Assembly: GCF_902150045.1 (NCBI RefSeq)
Contig: NZ_CABFVU010000004.1
Span: 1-64,000, forward strand
From: Chitinophaga polysaccharea
GTDB lineage: Bacteria > Bacteroidota > Bacteroidia > Chitinophagales > Chitinophagaceae
Length of the DNA stretch: 64,000 bases
Reading direction: 5' to 3'
Shown here in pieces: positions 18,023-26,768 of the stretch (position 1 is its first letter; each line of letters starts with the position of its first letter). Under the pieces are notes generated by a model. The model was not told the DNA's origin and searched no databases. It saw only the letters and a program-made list of their open reading frames with translations. A program made the translations under genes and the position numbers.

Positions 18023-20332
18023 ATGAAAACTGCTTCCATATTTTTTTCAGCCCTTTTATTTGCCACTGTCAGCGGCCAGGCACAGGGCCCGGCTGCATAT
18101 GTGAATCCCTTTATAGGTGCCAGCACCAGTGAAGGCGCAGCAGGTATTTATCACGGTCTTGGGAAAACTTTTCCCGGGGCCGCCACGCCTTTTGGTATGG
18201 TGCAGCTCAGCCCCAATACCATTACCGGCGGTGATAATGGCTCAGGATATAGTTATGAGCATACTACCATAGAAGGGTTTGCCTTTACGCAGATGAGCGG
18301 CATAGGCTGGTTTGGCGACCTGGGTAATTTCCTCGTGATGCCCGCCACCGGTCCGTTGCAAACGGCTGCAGGCAGCCGGCAACATCCGGAAGAAGGCTAC
18401 CGTTCCCCCTATTCCAAACAAACCGAAAAAGCCAGCGCGGGGTATTACAGTGTTAAGTTAACGGAACATAATATTGCCGCGGAAATGACTGCCGCGCCAC
18501 ATAGCGGCATCATGCGCTTTACCTTTCCAGCTAATGGGCAGTCGCGCATTCAAATTGACCTGGCCCGCAGGGTAGGAGGTACTTCCACCTGGCAGGAGGT
18601 AAAAGTGATCAACGACAGTACCATTGCCGGCTATATGCAATGCACACCGGAAGGCGGCGGCTGGGGCAATGGCGATGGAAAAGCCAATTACACCGTTTAC
18701 TTCTATGCACAATTCAGCAAACCGCTTTCAAAATATGGTACCTGGAGCGCCGATATCCCCGACGGATGGTCGCGCAAACGCGAAGATGTTGAAAGCGCCC
18801 GCTACCAGCAACAAATCGCAAAGGCCGCAGTAACACCCGGTACGAAAGAAAAAGCAGGTAAACATCTTGGCTTCTACACAGAATTTTCCACCACGGAACA
18901 GGAAGCAGTACTGATGAAAGCAGGTATTTCTTTCGTAAGTATTGAAGGCGCAAAAAATAACCTGGAAACGGAAATAAAAGACTGGAACTTTGACAGGGTA
19001 AAGCAACAGGCGTTTGATTCATGGAACAAAGCCCTGGGGAAAATGACGATCACCGGTGGTACGGAAGAGGAAAAGAAAGTGTTTTACACAGCGCTGTATC
19101 ATACCATGATCGACCCGCGTAATTTTTCTGATGTGGATGGAAAATATATTGGGGGAGATGGGAAAGCACATGCTGTTAAAAACTTCAGCAAACGCACCAT
19201 CTTCAGTGGCTGGGATGTATTCCGAAGCCAGATGCCGTTGCAAACCATCATTAATCCGCATGTGGTGAACGACATGCTAAATTCGCTGGTAACGCTGGCA
19301 GATGAAACAGGCAACCACTACCTGGAGCGCTGGGAATTCCTGAATGCTTACAGCGGCTGCATGATTGGCAACCCTGCCGTATCTGTAATGGCCGATGCCT
19401 GGGCAAAGGGAATACGGGGATTTGATATCAATAAAGGATATGCCTTCGCCAAAAATTCCGTGGAGAAATTTGGCAATGGCAGCAAAGGATATTCCACCGG
19501 TGGGTTAAGCGTATCGCTCACATTGGAATATGCTTACTTCGACTGGTGCCTGGGCAAACTTGCCGGCTCACTTGGTAAGAAAGACGATGAGAAAATATAC
19601 CTGGCCCGTGGCGCCAATTACAGGAATGTATTTGATACAGCAAAAGGCTGGTTCCGTCCCCGCAACGATGATGGCAGCTGGCAACCCTGGCCGGAAGATG
19701 GCCGCATGCGACAGGGCTATGGCACTATTGAAAGCAGCCCCTATCAGCAAGGCTGGTTTGTACCGCAGGATGTACCGGGTATGGTAGCCCTCATGGGCGG
19801 AAAGAAAAAAGTATTGTCCGACCTGGAGTTGTTTTTTGAGAAAGTACCGGAAAATATGATGTGGAACGATTATTATAATCACGCCAATGAGCCGGTGCAT
19901 CATGTGCCTTTCCTGTTCAACCGCCTGGGCGTACCCTGGCTTACCCAGCGATGGACCCGTGAAATCTGCGCCCGCGCTTATCATAATTCCGTAGAAGGAC
20001 TGGTAGGGAATGAAGATGTAGGGCAGATGTCCGCCTGGTATGTACTGGCTGCCAGCGGATTACACCCCCTGTGCCCCGGAAGTCCCCGGTATGAGATCAC
20101 CAGCCCCGTGTTCAACAGCATTGCCATCTCTCTTGATCCTGCTTACGCAAAAGGTAAACAGTTTGTGATCACCACCCGTAATAATTCACCTGTTAACCGC
20201 TATATCCAGCGAGCCTGGTTAAACGGGAAACCATACCCTCACTGCTATATTGATCATGCTGATATTACCGCCGGCGGAACCCTGGTACTGGAAATGGGTA
20301 GCCAGCCCGCGAAGAATTGGGGAATTAAATAA
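18023..20332 (+). CDS. GH92 family alpha-mannosidase (second copy)
   Basis: A 769-residue GH92 enzyme with signal peptide MKTASIFFSALLFATVSGQAQ. It has YVNPFIGAS, GLGKTFPGAATPFGMVQLSPNT and GFAFTQMSGIGWFGDLGNF in the N-terminal sandwich, and GGTEEEKKVFYTALYHTMIDPR, FSGWDVFRSQMPLQTIINP and NEDVGQMSAWYVLAASGLHPLCPG in the helical domain. The catalytic-acid region reads GTIESSPYQQGWFVPQDV: the acid Glu (E570) is kept but the EGNAWxW context of the first GH92 is changed to ESSPYQQGW, so the two paralogues probably differ in linkage preference. It starts 2 bp after the SGNH stop and is the last gene of the FecR-led operon before the second ECF-type element. Confidence 0.94.
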   Translation: MKTASIFFSALLFATVSGQAQGPAAYVNPFIGASTSEGAAGIYHGLGKTFPGAATPFGMVQLSPNTITGGDNGSGYSYEHTTIEGFAFTQMSGIGWFGDLGNFLVMPATGPLQTAAGSRQHPEEGYRSPYSKQTEKASAGYYSVKLTEHNIAAEMTAAPHSGIMRFTFPANGQSRIQIDLARRVGGTSTWQEVKVINDSTIAGYMQCTPEGGGWGNGDGKANYTVYFYAQFSKPLSKYGTWSADIPDGWSRKREDVESARYQQQIAKAAVTPGTKEKAGKHLGFYTEFSTTEQEAVLMKAGISFVSIEGAKNNLETEIKDWNFDRVKQQAFDSWNKALGKMTITGGTEEEKKVFYTALYHTMIDPRNFSDVDGKYIGGDGKAHAVKNFSKRTIFSGWDVFRSQMPLQTIINPHVVNDMLNSLVTLADETGNHYLERWEFLNAYSGCMIGNPAVSVMADAWAKGIRGFDINKGYAFAKNSVEKFGNGSKGYSTGGLSVSLTLEYAYFDWCLGKLAGSLGKKDDEKIYLARGANYRNVFDTAKGWFRPRNDDGSWQPWPEDGRMRQGYGTIESSPYQQGWFVPQDVPGMVALMGGKKKVLSDLELFFEKVPENMMWNDYYNHANEPVHHVPFLFNRLGVPWLTQRWTREICARAYHNSVEGLVGNEDVGQMSAWYVLAASGLHPLCPGSPRYEITSPVFNSIAISLDPAYAKGKQFVITTRNNSPVNRYIQRAWLNGKPYPHCYIDHADITAGGTLVLEMGSQPAKNWGIK

Positions 20333-20350
20333 AAAAATTATTGGAAGGAT

Positions 20351-20376
20351 GGCGGTACCGCTTTTCTAAGGTGTCA
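20351..20376 (+). promoter_or_regulatory. Putative ECF-sigma promoter, copy 3 (before second Sus unit)
   Basis: GGCGGTA (20351-20357), 12 bases, GGTGTCA (20370-20376): the same boxes as copies 1 and 2 apart from the last base. It lies 18 bp after the second GH92 stop and about 140 bp before the SusD ATG, predicting a long leader that contains the hairpin at 20422. Confidence 0.7.
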
Positions 20377-20421
20377 TTACCATAGGGACTACAGTAACCA
20401 ATCAGAAAATATCCCGCGTCG

Positions 20422-20456
20422 CCCCTGCTGCAGAAGACTGCTTCTGCAGACAGGGG
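20422..20456 (+). other. Strong hairpin in the leader of the second Sus unit
   Basis: CCCCTG / CAGGGG outer arms (20422-20427, 20451-20456) enclose a perfect 7-bp stem GCAGAAG / CTTCTGC (20430-20436, 20441-20447) with a 4-nt loop. No T-run follows, so it is not a terminator. It could protect the 5' end of the SusD mRNA or hide the start region. Confidence 0.6.
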
Positions 20457-20516
20457 ATGGCATGCCACGTATGTAAATTTTATCACCAAAGCCGGATGCA
20501 AACACGTATTAACGTT

Positions 20517-22226
20517 ATGAAAATGAAATTCGCATTCACTGCTCCTGTATGCCTATGCATAGGAATATTTACCCTGGTTTCCTGTGGTAAAAAGAACTTC
20601 CTGGACCAGACGGAAACAACTAACCTGGACGAGCAAACGGTATTTTCCGACAGCGCCCGTACAGTTGCTTTCCTTACCAACATTTACATCGACATTGGTT
20701 TCGCGGAAAGCGCCACCCGTTTTGGTAACGGGGGCCTCGACGCCTCCTGCGATGAAGCCGAACCGCAAAAGTCTGCTACAGTCACCACCTCTGTCCAGTT
20801 TGCCACGGGTACCGTTAATCCTTCCATCATCAGCGCTGATGCCTGGAATACGCCTTATACCAATATCCGCCGGGTAAACCAGCTGCTGAAGCACCTGCCC
20901 GGCTCGCCCATCCCGCCGCATATCCGCACCGTGATGAGCGCGGAAGCCCGCTTCCTGAGGGCCTGGTATTATGCCGACTTGTTAAAGCACTACGGCGGTA
21001 TTCCATTGATAGGCGACTCGGTATATAAAGTGGAAGATAAGATCCCTGCCGTGCGCAATTCCTATAAAGAATGCGTAGACTATATCGTATCAGAGTGTGA
21101 TGCCGCTGCTGCAGCATTGCCGTTGGTAAGGATCAGGGAAGACTATGGCCGGGCCAGTGGAGGCGCTGCTATGGCCCTGAAGGCAAGAGTGCTGCTGTAC
21201 GCCGCCAGCCCGCTCTTCAACGGCGGTGGTATTAATAAGGCCGATGCCGCCACCTGCTATCCCGACAATGTACCGGAACGCTGGAAACTGGCTGCTGATG
21301 CCGCTGCCGCGGTGATGAACACGGCTGCCTATTCCCTGAACGAAGACAATACCACCGCTCCCGGTTATGGTTTCTATAAAGTATTTACCCTGAGGGTGAA
21401 TACAGAATATATCCTCGCTAAAATGCAGGGCGGTAACCGTGAACTGGAATCGGCCTGGCAACCTCCATCACGGAACGGTGCCCAGGGCGGCTTTCCATAC
21501 CAGGACTTTGTAGACGCCTTCGGTATGGCCAACGGTAAAACCATTACAGATCCTTCCTCCGGTTATGATCCTGCCAATCCATACAGCAACCGTGATCCCC
21601 GTTTGGCTTACTCCGTGATCCGTGATCAAACTCCGCTGATACAGAACACCGGGCTGAAAGAACCCGTGAATATTTTCCTGGGACCTGATGGCAAGGGCGT
21701 GAGCCAGGATGCCGTACACGCGGGAACGCCTACCGGTTATTATACCAACAAAATGCTTGATGAAAATATTGCTGCCAACTTTATACATGGTTCGCAACGC
21801 TGCTTCCCGCTGATGCGCTACGCAGAGGTATTGTTGAACTACGCCGAAGCACAGAACGAATACGCCGGCCCGGTTGCCGAGGTGTATAACGCAGTGGCAC
21901 TGGTGCGTAAACGTGCAGGGTTGTCGCCTTACGAACTTCCGGCAGGACTTACAAAAGAACAGATGCGGGAAGCCATTCACGCGGAAAGAAGAGTGGAGCT
22001 GGCTTTTGAAGGACACCGCTTCTGGGATGTGAGAAGATGGAAAATAGCCGCACAAACGGAAAATAAACAAATGACAGGCATGGAAGTAAGACGCAACGGC
22101 GCTAACGTAACCTATACCATCTTTCCTGTACGCAAACATAATTTCCGCGATGCCATGTACCTGTGGGCCATCCCGCAGGGTGAAACAGCCAAATCTCCCG
22201 AGCTAAAACAAAATCCTTCCTGGTAA
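20517..22226 (+). CDS. SusD/RagB-like lipoprotein (first gene of second unit)
   Basis: A 569-residue SusD homologue from ATG 20517, chosen because it begins a lipoprotein signal (FTLVSC then GKKNFLDQTETTNL); the frame is open 60 bp further upstream without a sensible signal. Visible SusD elements are AEARFLRAWYYADLLKHYGGIPLIGD, GGAAMALKARVLLYAASPLFNGG, FPLMRYAEVLLNYAEAQNEY and IHAERRVELAFEGHRFWDVRRWKIA. It is clearly paralogous to the SusD at 26769 (same ALKARVLLYAASPLFNG and FWD(V/I)RRWKIA blocks). It starts the unit and is separated from its likely SusC partner by two small lipoprotein genes, an unusual order. Confidence 0.93.
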   Translation: MKMKFAFTAPVCLCIGIFTLVSCGKKNFLDQTETTNLDEQTVFSDSARTVAFLTNIYIDIGFAESATRFGNGGLDASCDEAEPQKSATVTTSVQFATGTVNPSIISADAWNTPYTNIRRVNQLLKHLPGSPIPPHIRTVMSAEARFLRAWYYADLLKHYGGIPLIGDSVYKVEDKIPAVRNSYKECVDYIVSECDAAAAALPLVRIREDYGRASGGAAMALKARVLLYAASPLFNGGGINKADAATCYPDNVPERWKLAADAAAAVMNTAAYSLNEDNTTAPGYGFYKVFTLRVNTEYILAKMQGGNRELESAWQPPSRNGAQGGFPYQDFVDAFGMANGKTITDPSSGYDPANPYSNRDPRLAYSVIRDQTPLIQNTGLKEPVNIFLGPDGKGVSQDAVHAGTPTGYYTNKMLDENIAANFIHGSQRCFPLMRYAEVLLNYAEAQNEYAGPVAEVYNAVALVRKRAGLSPYELPAGLTKEQMREAIHAERRVELAFEGHRFWDVRRWKIAAQTENKQMTGMEVRRNGANVTYTIFPVRKHNFRDAMYLWAIPQGETAKSPELKQNPSW

Positions 22227-22237
22227 AAAGTACAAAC

Positions 22238-22675
22238 ATGAAATCAAGATTCCTGGTATGTTTACTGATGCCGATACTGGTACTCATCATCAACTCCTGC
22301 CACCGCAATGAAATAATGGTGCCCGAACCGGTAAAAGATATAGCCGGCGAGTGGCGTATTGTTAAGGCAGTCCGTAACGGTGTGGATATCACCAGCCTCA
22401 CCGATTTCACCAAGTTCAGGATCCGCTTCACCACCGATCTGCAATACACCATCGAAAATCCATTGCCCTTTGTGGTCAGCAAAAACGGCAGCTATTCACT
22501 GGATGATCCAAAATATCCATTCCGGATCAGCTTCAACCAAACAGGTAACAGCACACCGGTAAGCACCACATTTTCCTACCCGGTGGTAAACGGGAAACGG
22601 AATATGAGCTTTTCGTTCAGCCCCGGTTGCACCGCCAATACCTACCTCTACACTCTTGAAAGATTAAATCCCTGA
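22238..22675 (+). CDS. DUF5004-like lipoprotein
   Basis: A 145-residue lipoprotein with a lipobox near the N-terminus (VLIINSC, Cys21) and a lipocalin-like opening (KDIAGEWRIVKAVRNGVDITSLTDFTKFRIRF), followed by beta-strands. The layout resembles DUF5004 proteins that accompany DUF4961 and SusC/D genes in other Bacteroidota loci; that assignment is from memory of the family and is moderate. Such proteins are thought to be surface glycan-binding accessories. It sits 11 bp after SusD and 9-21 bp before the DUF4961-like gene, within one transcript. Confidence 0.7.
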   Translation: MKSRFLVCLLMPILVLIINSCHRNEIMVPEPVKDIAGEWRIVKAVRNGVDITSLTDFTKFRIRFTTDLQYTIENPLPFVVSKNGSYSLDDPKYPFRISFNQTGNSTPVSTTFSYPVVNGKRNMSFSFSPGCTANTYLYTLERLNP

Positions 22676-22696
22676 TCCAACACAATGCAACGCGTT

Positions 22697-23656
22697 ATGA
22701 AAAAATATACTTACGGTATCGTCCTGTTCCTGCTCCTGCTGGCCGGTTGCGTATTCCTTGATGGTGTGGACCAGCCCTCCTCTGCGAAGGCAGACCAGGA
22801 AATGACCATCACCATGCATAACCGCATCGATGTAGCGGATGGCGGACGCTCCGGCGTACGGCTGATCGTTGGTTTCCTCGCACCTAAAAGCTGGGCAGCC
22901 ACCGCCAATTCAAAAATTACTTTTACCACTCATTCATATGGCAACGGTAAAATGGTGCCCGTGCCCTCAACGGTTACCGTTAACGGGAAAACATGGCCTG
23001 CCGCACTGAAAGACCGGTTCGGTATGGGCGGCAACTACATGACAGACGACCTGGAATGGGTAGTGTTCTGGACAGAACAGTCCTATAACGTACCACAGGG
23101 CGTAAAAGATAATATCGATGTAACGATGGTGATCAAACCCGGCCCGGAAAATATGCAGTTTAAAACCGGTTACTTCCTGGGCACCAGCAGCGACGGGCTT
23201 AGCGATGTATTCGGTTCCAATAACGTATATAAGTGCCAGTTCAAAGATTGCTTCTCCATTACAGATGGCCAGGGCGATCTCATCGATTTCTGTAACCCGC
23301 AGATAGCGGCAGTAATGCCAGGTTCTGCTACGGACAACGATTTCCTCACTGTGAGCTTTGACCCTGATGTGGTGCAAACCGCCCTTAATGGTGTAGGTAA
23401 TATTTACCTGTGCGCAAAAGGCTATACCAGCAACGGGCAGGTGCTTGAAGTATGCACACAAACAGACGGTACAAAACTGATACCATACACCGGTAAAAAA
23501 TCCGCCATCACCTTTTGGCCCCGTGCATACTTCAACCTGCAGGAAGGACAAACACTGGAGAAGATCGAATACTTCTTTACAGATGCCACCGGCACCGTAA
23601 AGGTAGGATTTGGCAACACCACTGCTCCTTTCGTGTATACATTCAAATGTCAATAA
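22697..23656 (+). CDS. DUF4961-like surface lipoprotein
   Basis: A 319-residue lipoprotein (signal MKKYTYGIVLFLLLLAGC, Cys18). The mature part is all-beta in character with a Cys-containing middle (KCQFKDCFSITDGQGDLIDFC) and YFFTDATGTVKVG near the end. It resembles DUF4961 proteins found next to DUF5004 and SusC/D. ATG 22697 is preferred to ATG 22685 because it gives a conventional signal n-region. Probably a surface-exposed glycan-binding protein of the second Sus unit; no catalytic motif is seen. Confidence 0.72.
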   Translation: MKKYTYGIVLFLLLLAGCVFLDGVDQPSSAKADQEMTITMHNRIDVADGGRSGVRLIVGFLAPKSWAATANSKITFTTHSYGNGKMVPVPSTVTVNGKTWPAALKDRFGMGGNYMTDDLEWVVFWTEQSYNVPQGVKDNIDVTMVIKPGPENMQFKTGYFLGTSSDGLSDVFGSNNVYKCQFKDCFSITDGQGDLIDFCNPQIAAVMPGSATDNDFLTVSFDPDVVQTALNGVGNIYLCAKGYTSNGQVLEVCTQTDGTKLIPYTGKKSAITFWPRAYFNLQEGQTLEKIEYFFTDATGTVKVGFGNTTAPFVYTFKCQ

Positions 23657-23680
23657 CCTCCGTTCCATAAAACTGATACA

Positions 23681-26600
23681 ATGGCTCACAGCTACATCAA
23701 AAAATATATCCCAGCCTTTGCCTGTTTTGTACTTGCTCTTTGCGGGAACGCGCAGGCCCAGCAAACCGGCGCCATCTCCGGCAGGCTGATAGATAATTAT
23801 GGCCAGCCGCTCGCAGGGGTTGCCATCTTCATAAAAAATACCGGCGACAGTACCAGCACCAATGCCAACGGCGCATTTACCATACGCGCTGCACGGAATA
23901 CTACACTGGTTTTCCGTCATCCCGGCTACAGGGAAATAGAACAGAAGGTGCAGGATACTACGCTTACCCTGCGTATGGATGAACTGTTTATCCCCCTGCC
24001 GCAACGTATACCAGTGCTTTATGGGGAAGCATCTCCGAAAAGCTCAGTAGGCGCTATCGCTACGGTATATACAAATCAACTCTCCACTACTCCCGCTACG
24101 TTGTATGCCTATGCGCTGCCAGGCCGTTTGGCAGGCCTGTACACGCAGCAGGTAAGCGGGTTCCGGAACCCGGGTACTGCCAATAATTTCGATGTGGATA
24201 TCTTCATCGGGAACATTCCAAAGCCCGGCGCATCGGAACCAAGCGATAATACAGAAATGAATTTATCATTGCGCGGGCAGGTACCGGTTACTATTGTAGA
24301 CGGCATACAACGCGACCTCTTTTCTATAGACCCTGAAAATATAGAATCCATTTCTGTACTGAAAGATGGGTTATCTACCATCATGCTGGGGCAGCGCAGT
24401 TCCCGCGGTGTATTACTGGTAACCACCAAACGCGCCCGGGCCGGTAAGCCACGCGTATCTTTCACCGCGCAAACAGGTATCCAGCAGTCGCTCGCAATGC
24501 CAAAGCCATTGCCCTCCTGGCAATACGCTTACCTGCTGAACGAAGCCCTGCAAAACGATGGAAAGGAACCTCTATATAAAGAAGCCGATTTTATCGCTTT
24601 CCGCGATCACTCAAAGCCATATACCCACCCGGATGTGAACTGGTACGACGCTGTCCTGCGCGATAACGCGCCCATGTCGCGCTACAACCTGAACATCAAT
24701 GGAGGCAGTAATACCGCGCGCTATTCCGTATCGCTGAACTATACCGGCCAGCAGGGTATCTTTAATACTTCTTCTGCCAATAATTATAACACCAACGCCG
24801 GACTGAAACGTTACCTTATCAATACGGATGTAAATATCGATGTGAGCAGGAACTTCAATGTAGGCATGCAGCTCTTTGGCCGCCTCCAGGAAGGAACACA
24901 ACCCGGTGCTGGTATTGGTAATGTATTGGGCGGATTGCTGTCCACACCTAATGGTGCTTATCCTATTTACAATCCCAATGGCAGCTGGGGCGGCACCAAT
25001 AACCTCACGACCAACCTCCTGTCGCAAACATTTAACAGCGGCTATATCCAGGACAATAGTAAAGATGTAATGGCCAACGTGGACCTGCGCTATAACCTGG
25101 GCGACTGGCTGCCGGGGCTTTCTGTAAAAGGCAAGGGCAACCTGTCTATTCAATCGGCCAATGCAATAGACCGCAGTAAAAGGGACCTGGTATACAAGGT
25201 GTCCATCGACCAGGAAGATACGCTGTATGCAAAGTACGGCGATGCCATGGCACAGCAGAATAATTTCATCTCTGTTTTTAATGCACAGTATTTTTTCGGT
25301 CAGGTATCACTGAACTACGAGCGGCAATTTGGCCATCATGGTGTGAACGCCATAGTGCTGGCAGATACCAGGCAAACTATATTTAACTATGACCTCCCGG
25401 GCAAGTCCACCAATCTCTCCGGTAAAGTGGCATATAACTATGCAGATAAATATTTCATAGAAGGCGCTGTTAACAGGAGTGGATTCAACCGCTACCTGCC
25501 CGGCAAACAGTATGGTACTTTCTTCGCCGGTGGCATCGGGTGGGATCTTGCACAGGAAAGCTTTCTCAAAGAAAACAGCAGCTGGCTGAACCAGTTGAAA
25601 CTGAGAGCCACCTATGCATATACCGGCAATGGTATCGATAACTCCGGCTATTATCTCTGGCGCCAGGATTTTAGCGAAGATAATGGCATAGGAGGTGGTA
25701 TATACTCGCAGGGAACGGCCCGTTCCCCGGCTTCCGGCTTTAAGGAAAACGGTTTGGCCAATGTGAATATCTCCTGGGAAACTGCCCGCAAAATGGATGT
25801 GGGAATAGATGTTTCCCTGTTTGGTAACAAGCTGCAGGTAACCGGTGATTATTATCACGACCGTTACGGGGATCTTTTGCAGATACGTGGAAAAAGCATC
25901 GCGCTTTCCGGCGCCGCTTACCCGCCGGAAAATATAGGTGTTAACCTGTACCAGGGCGGAGAGCTTACTGTTACTTACCAGGGCAGGGTGAAAGACTTCA
26001 ATTACTTCATCACCGCCAACGGCAGTATAGAAGGCACCAAAGTGGTGTTTATGGATGAACAACGCCGCGATTATGAATGGAACAAAAGAACAGGACAACC
26101 GGTAGGTATGCGCTTCGGCTACATTGCGGACGGATTTTTCCAGTCGGCTGAAGAAGCCGCAGGCAGCGCCACCATCGCCGGCTACAAACCGCTGCCCGGC
26201 GATATACGCTACAAAGACCTGAATGGCGACGGCACCATTAACCAGTTTGATGAAGCGCCTATCGGTACATATAAACCACGCATCTACTATGGTGTTAACG
26301 TTGGATTTTCCTGGAAAGGAATAGAAGCCAGCGCATTATTACAGGGTGTGGCCAACAGGATTAATTATATAGATAACGGCGCTACCGAAGCAGGGTTCCA
26401 GTTTATGAATTTCACTTACGGCCAGGCTTACGAGCAGATCACCGGCCGCTGGACGCCTGAATCGGCTGCTACGGCCACGTATCCGCGCTTAACTGCTGAT
26501 GCCAACAATACCTATAACAAGGTGGCATCTTCTTTTTGGATACGTAACGGCAATTACTTCCGGTTGAAGAATATAAACGTGGCGTATAATCTTCCTTACA

Positions 26601-26758
26601 GGTGGACAAGCCGTGTGAAGCTGGGCAGCGTAAAGGTGTTTGCAAATGCACAGAACCTGTTTACACATGCAGCATATGATTTTGTTGATCCCGAAGTGGG
26701 CGTAGGAGCATATCCTATCCAGCGGGTATTGAACACCGGTATCAACATAAAATTCTAA
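23681..26758 (+). CDS. SusC/RagA TonB-linked outer-membrane protein, no STN domain
   Basis: A 1025-residue SusC homologue. A signal peptide (to ~AQAQ) is followed directly by a carboxypeptidase-regulatory-like domain (GAISGRLIDNYGQPLAGVAIFIKN), then a divergent plug: VPVTIVDGIQRDLFSIDPENIESISVLKDGLSTIMLGQRSSRGVLLVTTKRAR. The usual SAIYGARG is replaced by STIMLGQRSSRG, which marks it as a distinct SusC subfamily. The barrel ends in a typical aromatic-rich strand (GINIKF). It lacks STN, so it transports but should not itself signal to FecR. It is followed 10 bp later by a SusD, its probable partner. Confidence 0.93.
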   Translation: MAHSYIKKYIPAFACFVLALCGNAQAQQTGAISGRLIDNYGQPLAGVAIFIKNTGDSTSTNANGAFTIRAARNTTLVFRHPGYREIEQKVQDTTLTLRMDELFIPLPQRIPVLYGEASPKSSVGAIATVYTNQLSTTPATLYAYALPGRLAGLYTQQVSGFRNPGTANNFDVDIFIGNIPKPGASEPSDNTEMNLSLRGQVPVTIVDGIQRDLFSIDPENIESISVLKDGLSTIMLGQRSSRGVLLVTTKRARAGKPRVSFTAQTGIQQSLAMPKPLPSWQYAYLLNEALQNDGKEPLYKEADFIAFRDHSKPYTHPDVNWYDAVLRDNAPMSRYNLNINGGSNTARYSVSLNYTGQQGIFNTSSANNYNTNAGLKRYLINTDVNIDVSRNFNVGMQLFGRLQEGTQPGAGIGNVLGGLLSTPNGAYPIYNPNGSWGGTNNLTTNLLSQTFNSGYIQDNSKDVMANVDLRYNLGDWLPGLSVKGKGNLSIQSANAIDRSKRDLVYKVSIDQEDTLYAKYGDAMAQQNNFISVFNAQYFFGQVSLNYERQFGHHGVNAIVLADTRQTIFNYDLPGKSTNLSGKVAYNYADKYFIEGAVNRSGFNRYLPGKQYGTFFAGGIGWDLAQESFLKENSSWLNQLKLRATYAYTGNGIDNSGYYLWRQDFSEDNGIGGGIYSQGTARSPASGFKENGLANVNISWETARKMDVGIDVSLFGNKLQVTGDYYHDRYGDLLQIRGKSIALSGAAYPPENIGVNLYQGGELTVTYQGRVKDFNYFITANGSIEGTKVVFMDEQRRDYEWNKRTGQPVGMRFGYIADGFFQSAEEAAGSATIAGYKPLPGDIRYKDLNGDGTINQFDEAPIGTYKPRIYYGVNVGFSWKGIEASALLQGVANRINYIDNGATEAGFQFMNFTYGQAYEQITGRWTPESAATATYPRLTADANNTYNKVASSFWIRNGNYFRLKNINVAYNLPYRWTSRVKLGSVKVFANAQNLFTHAAYDFVDPEVGVGAYPIQRVLNTGINIKF

Positions 26759-26768
26759 ACAAAGCATC

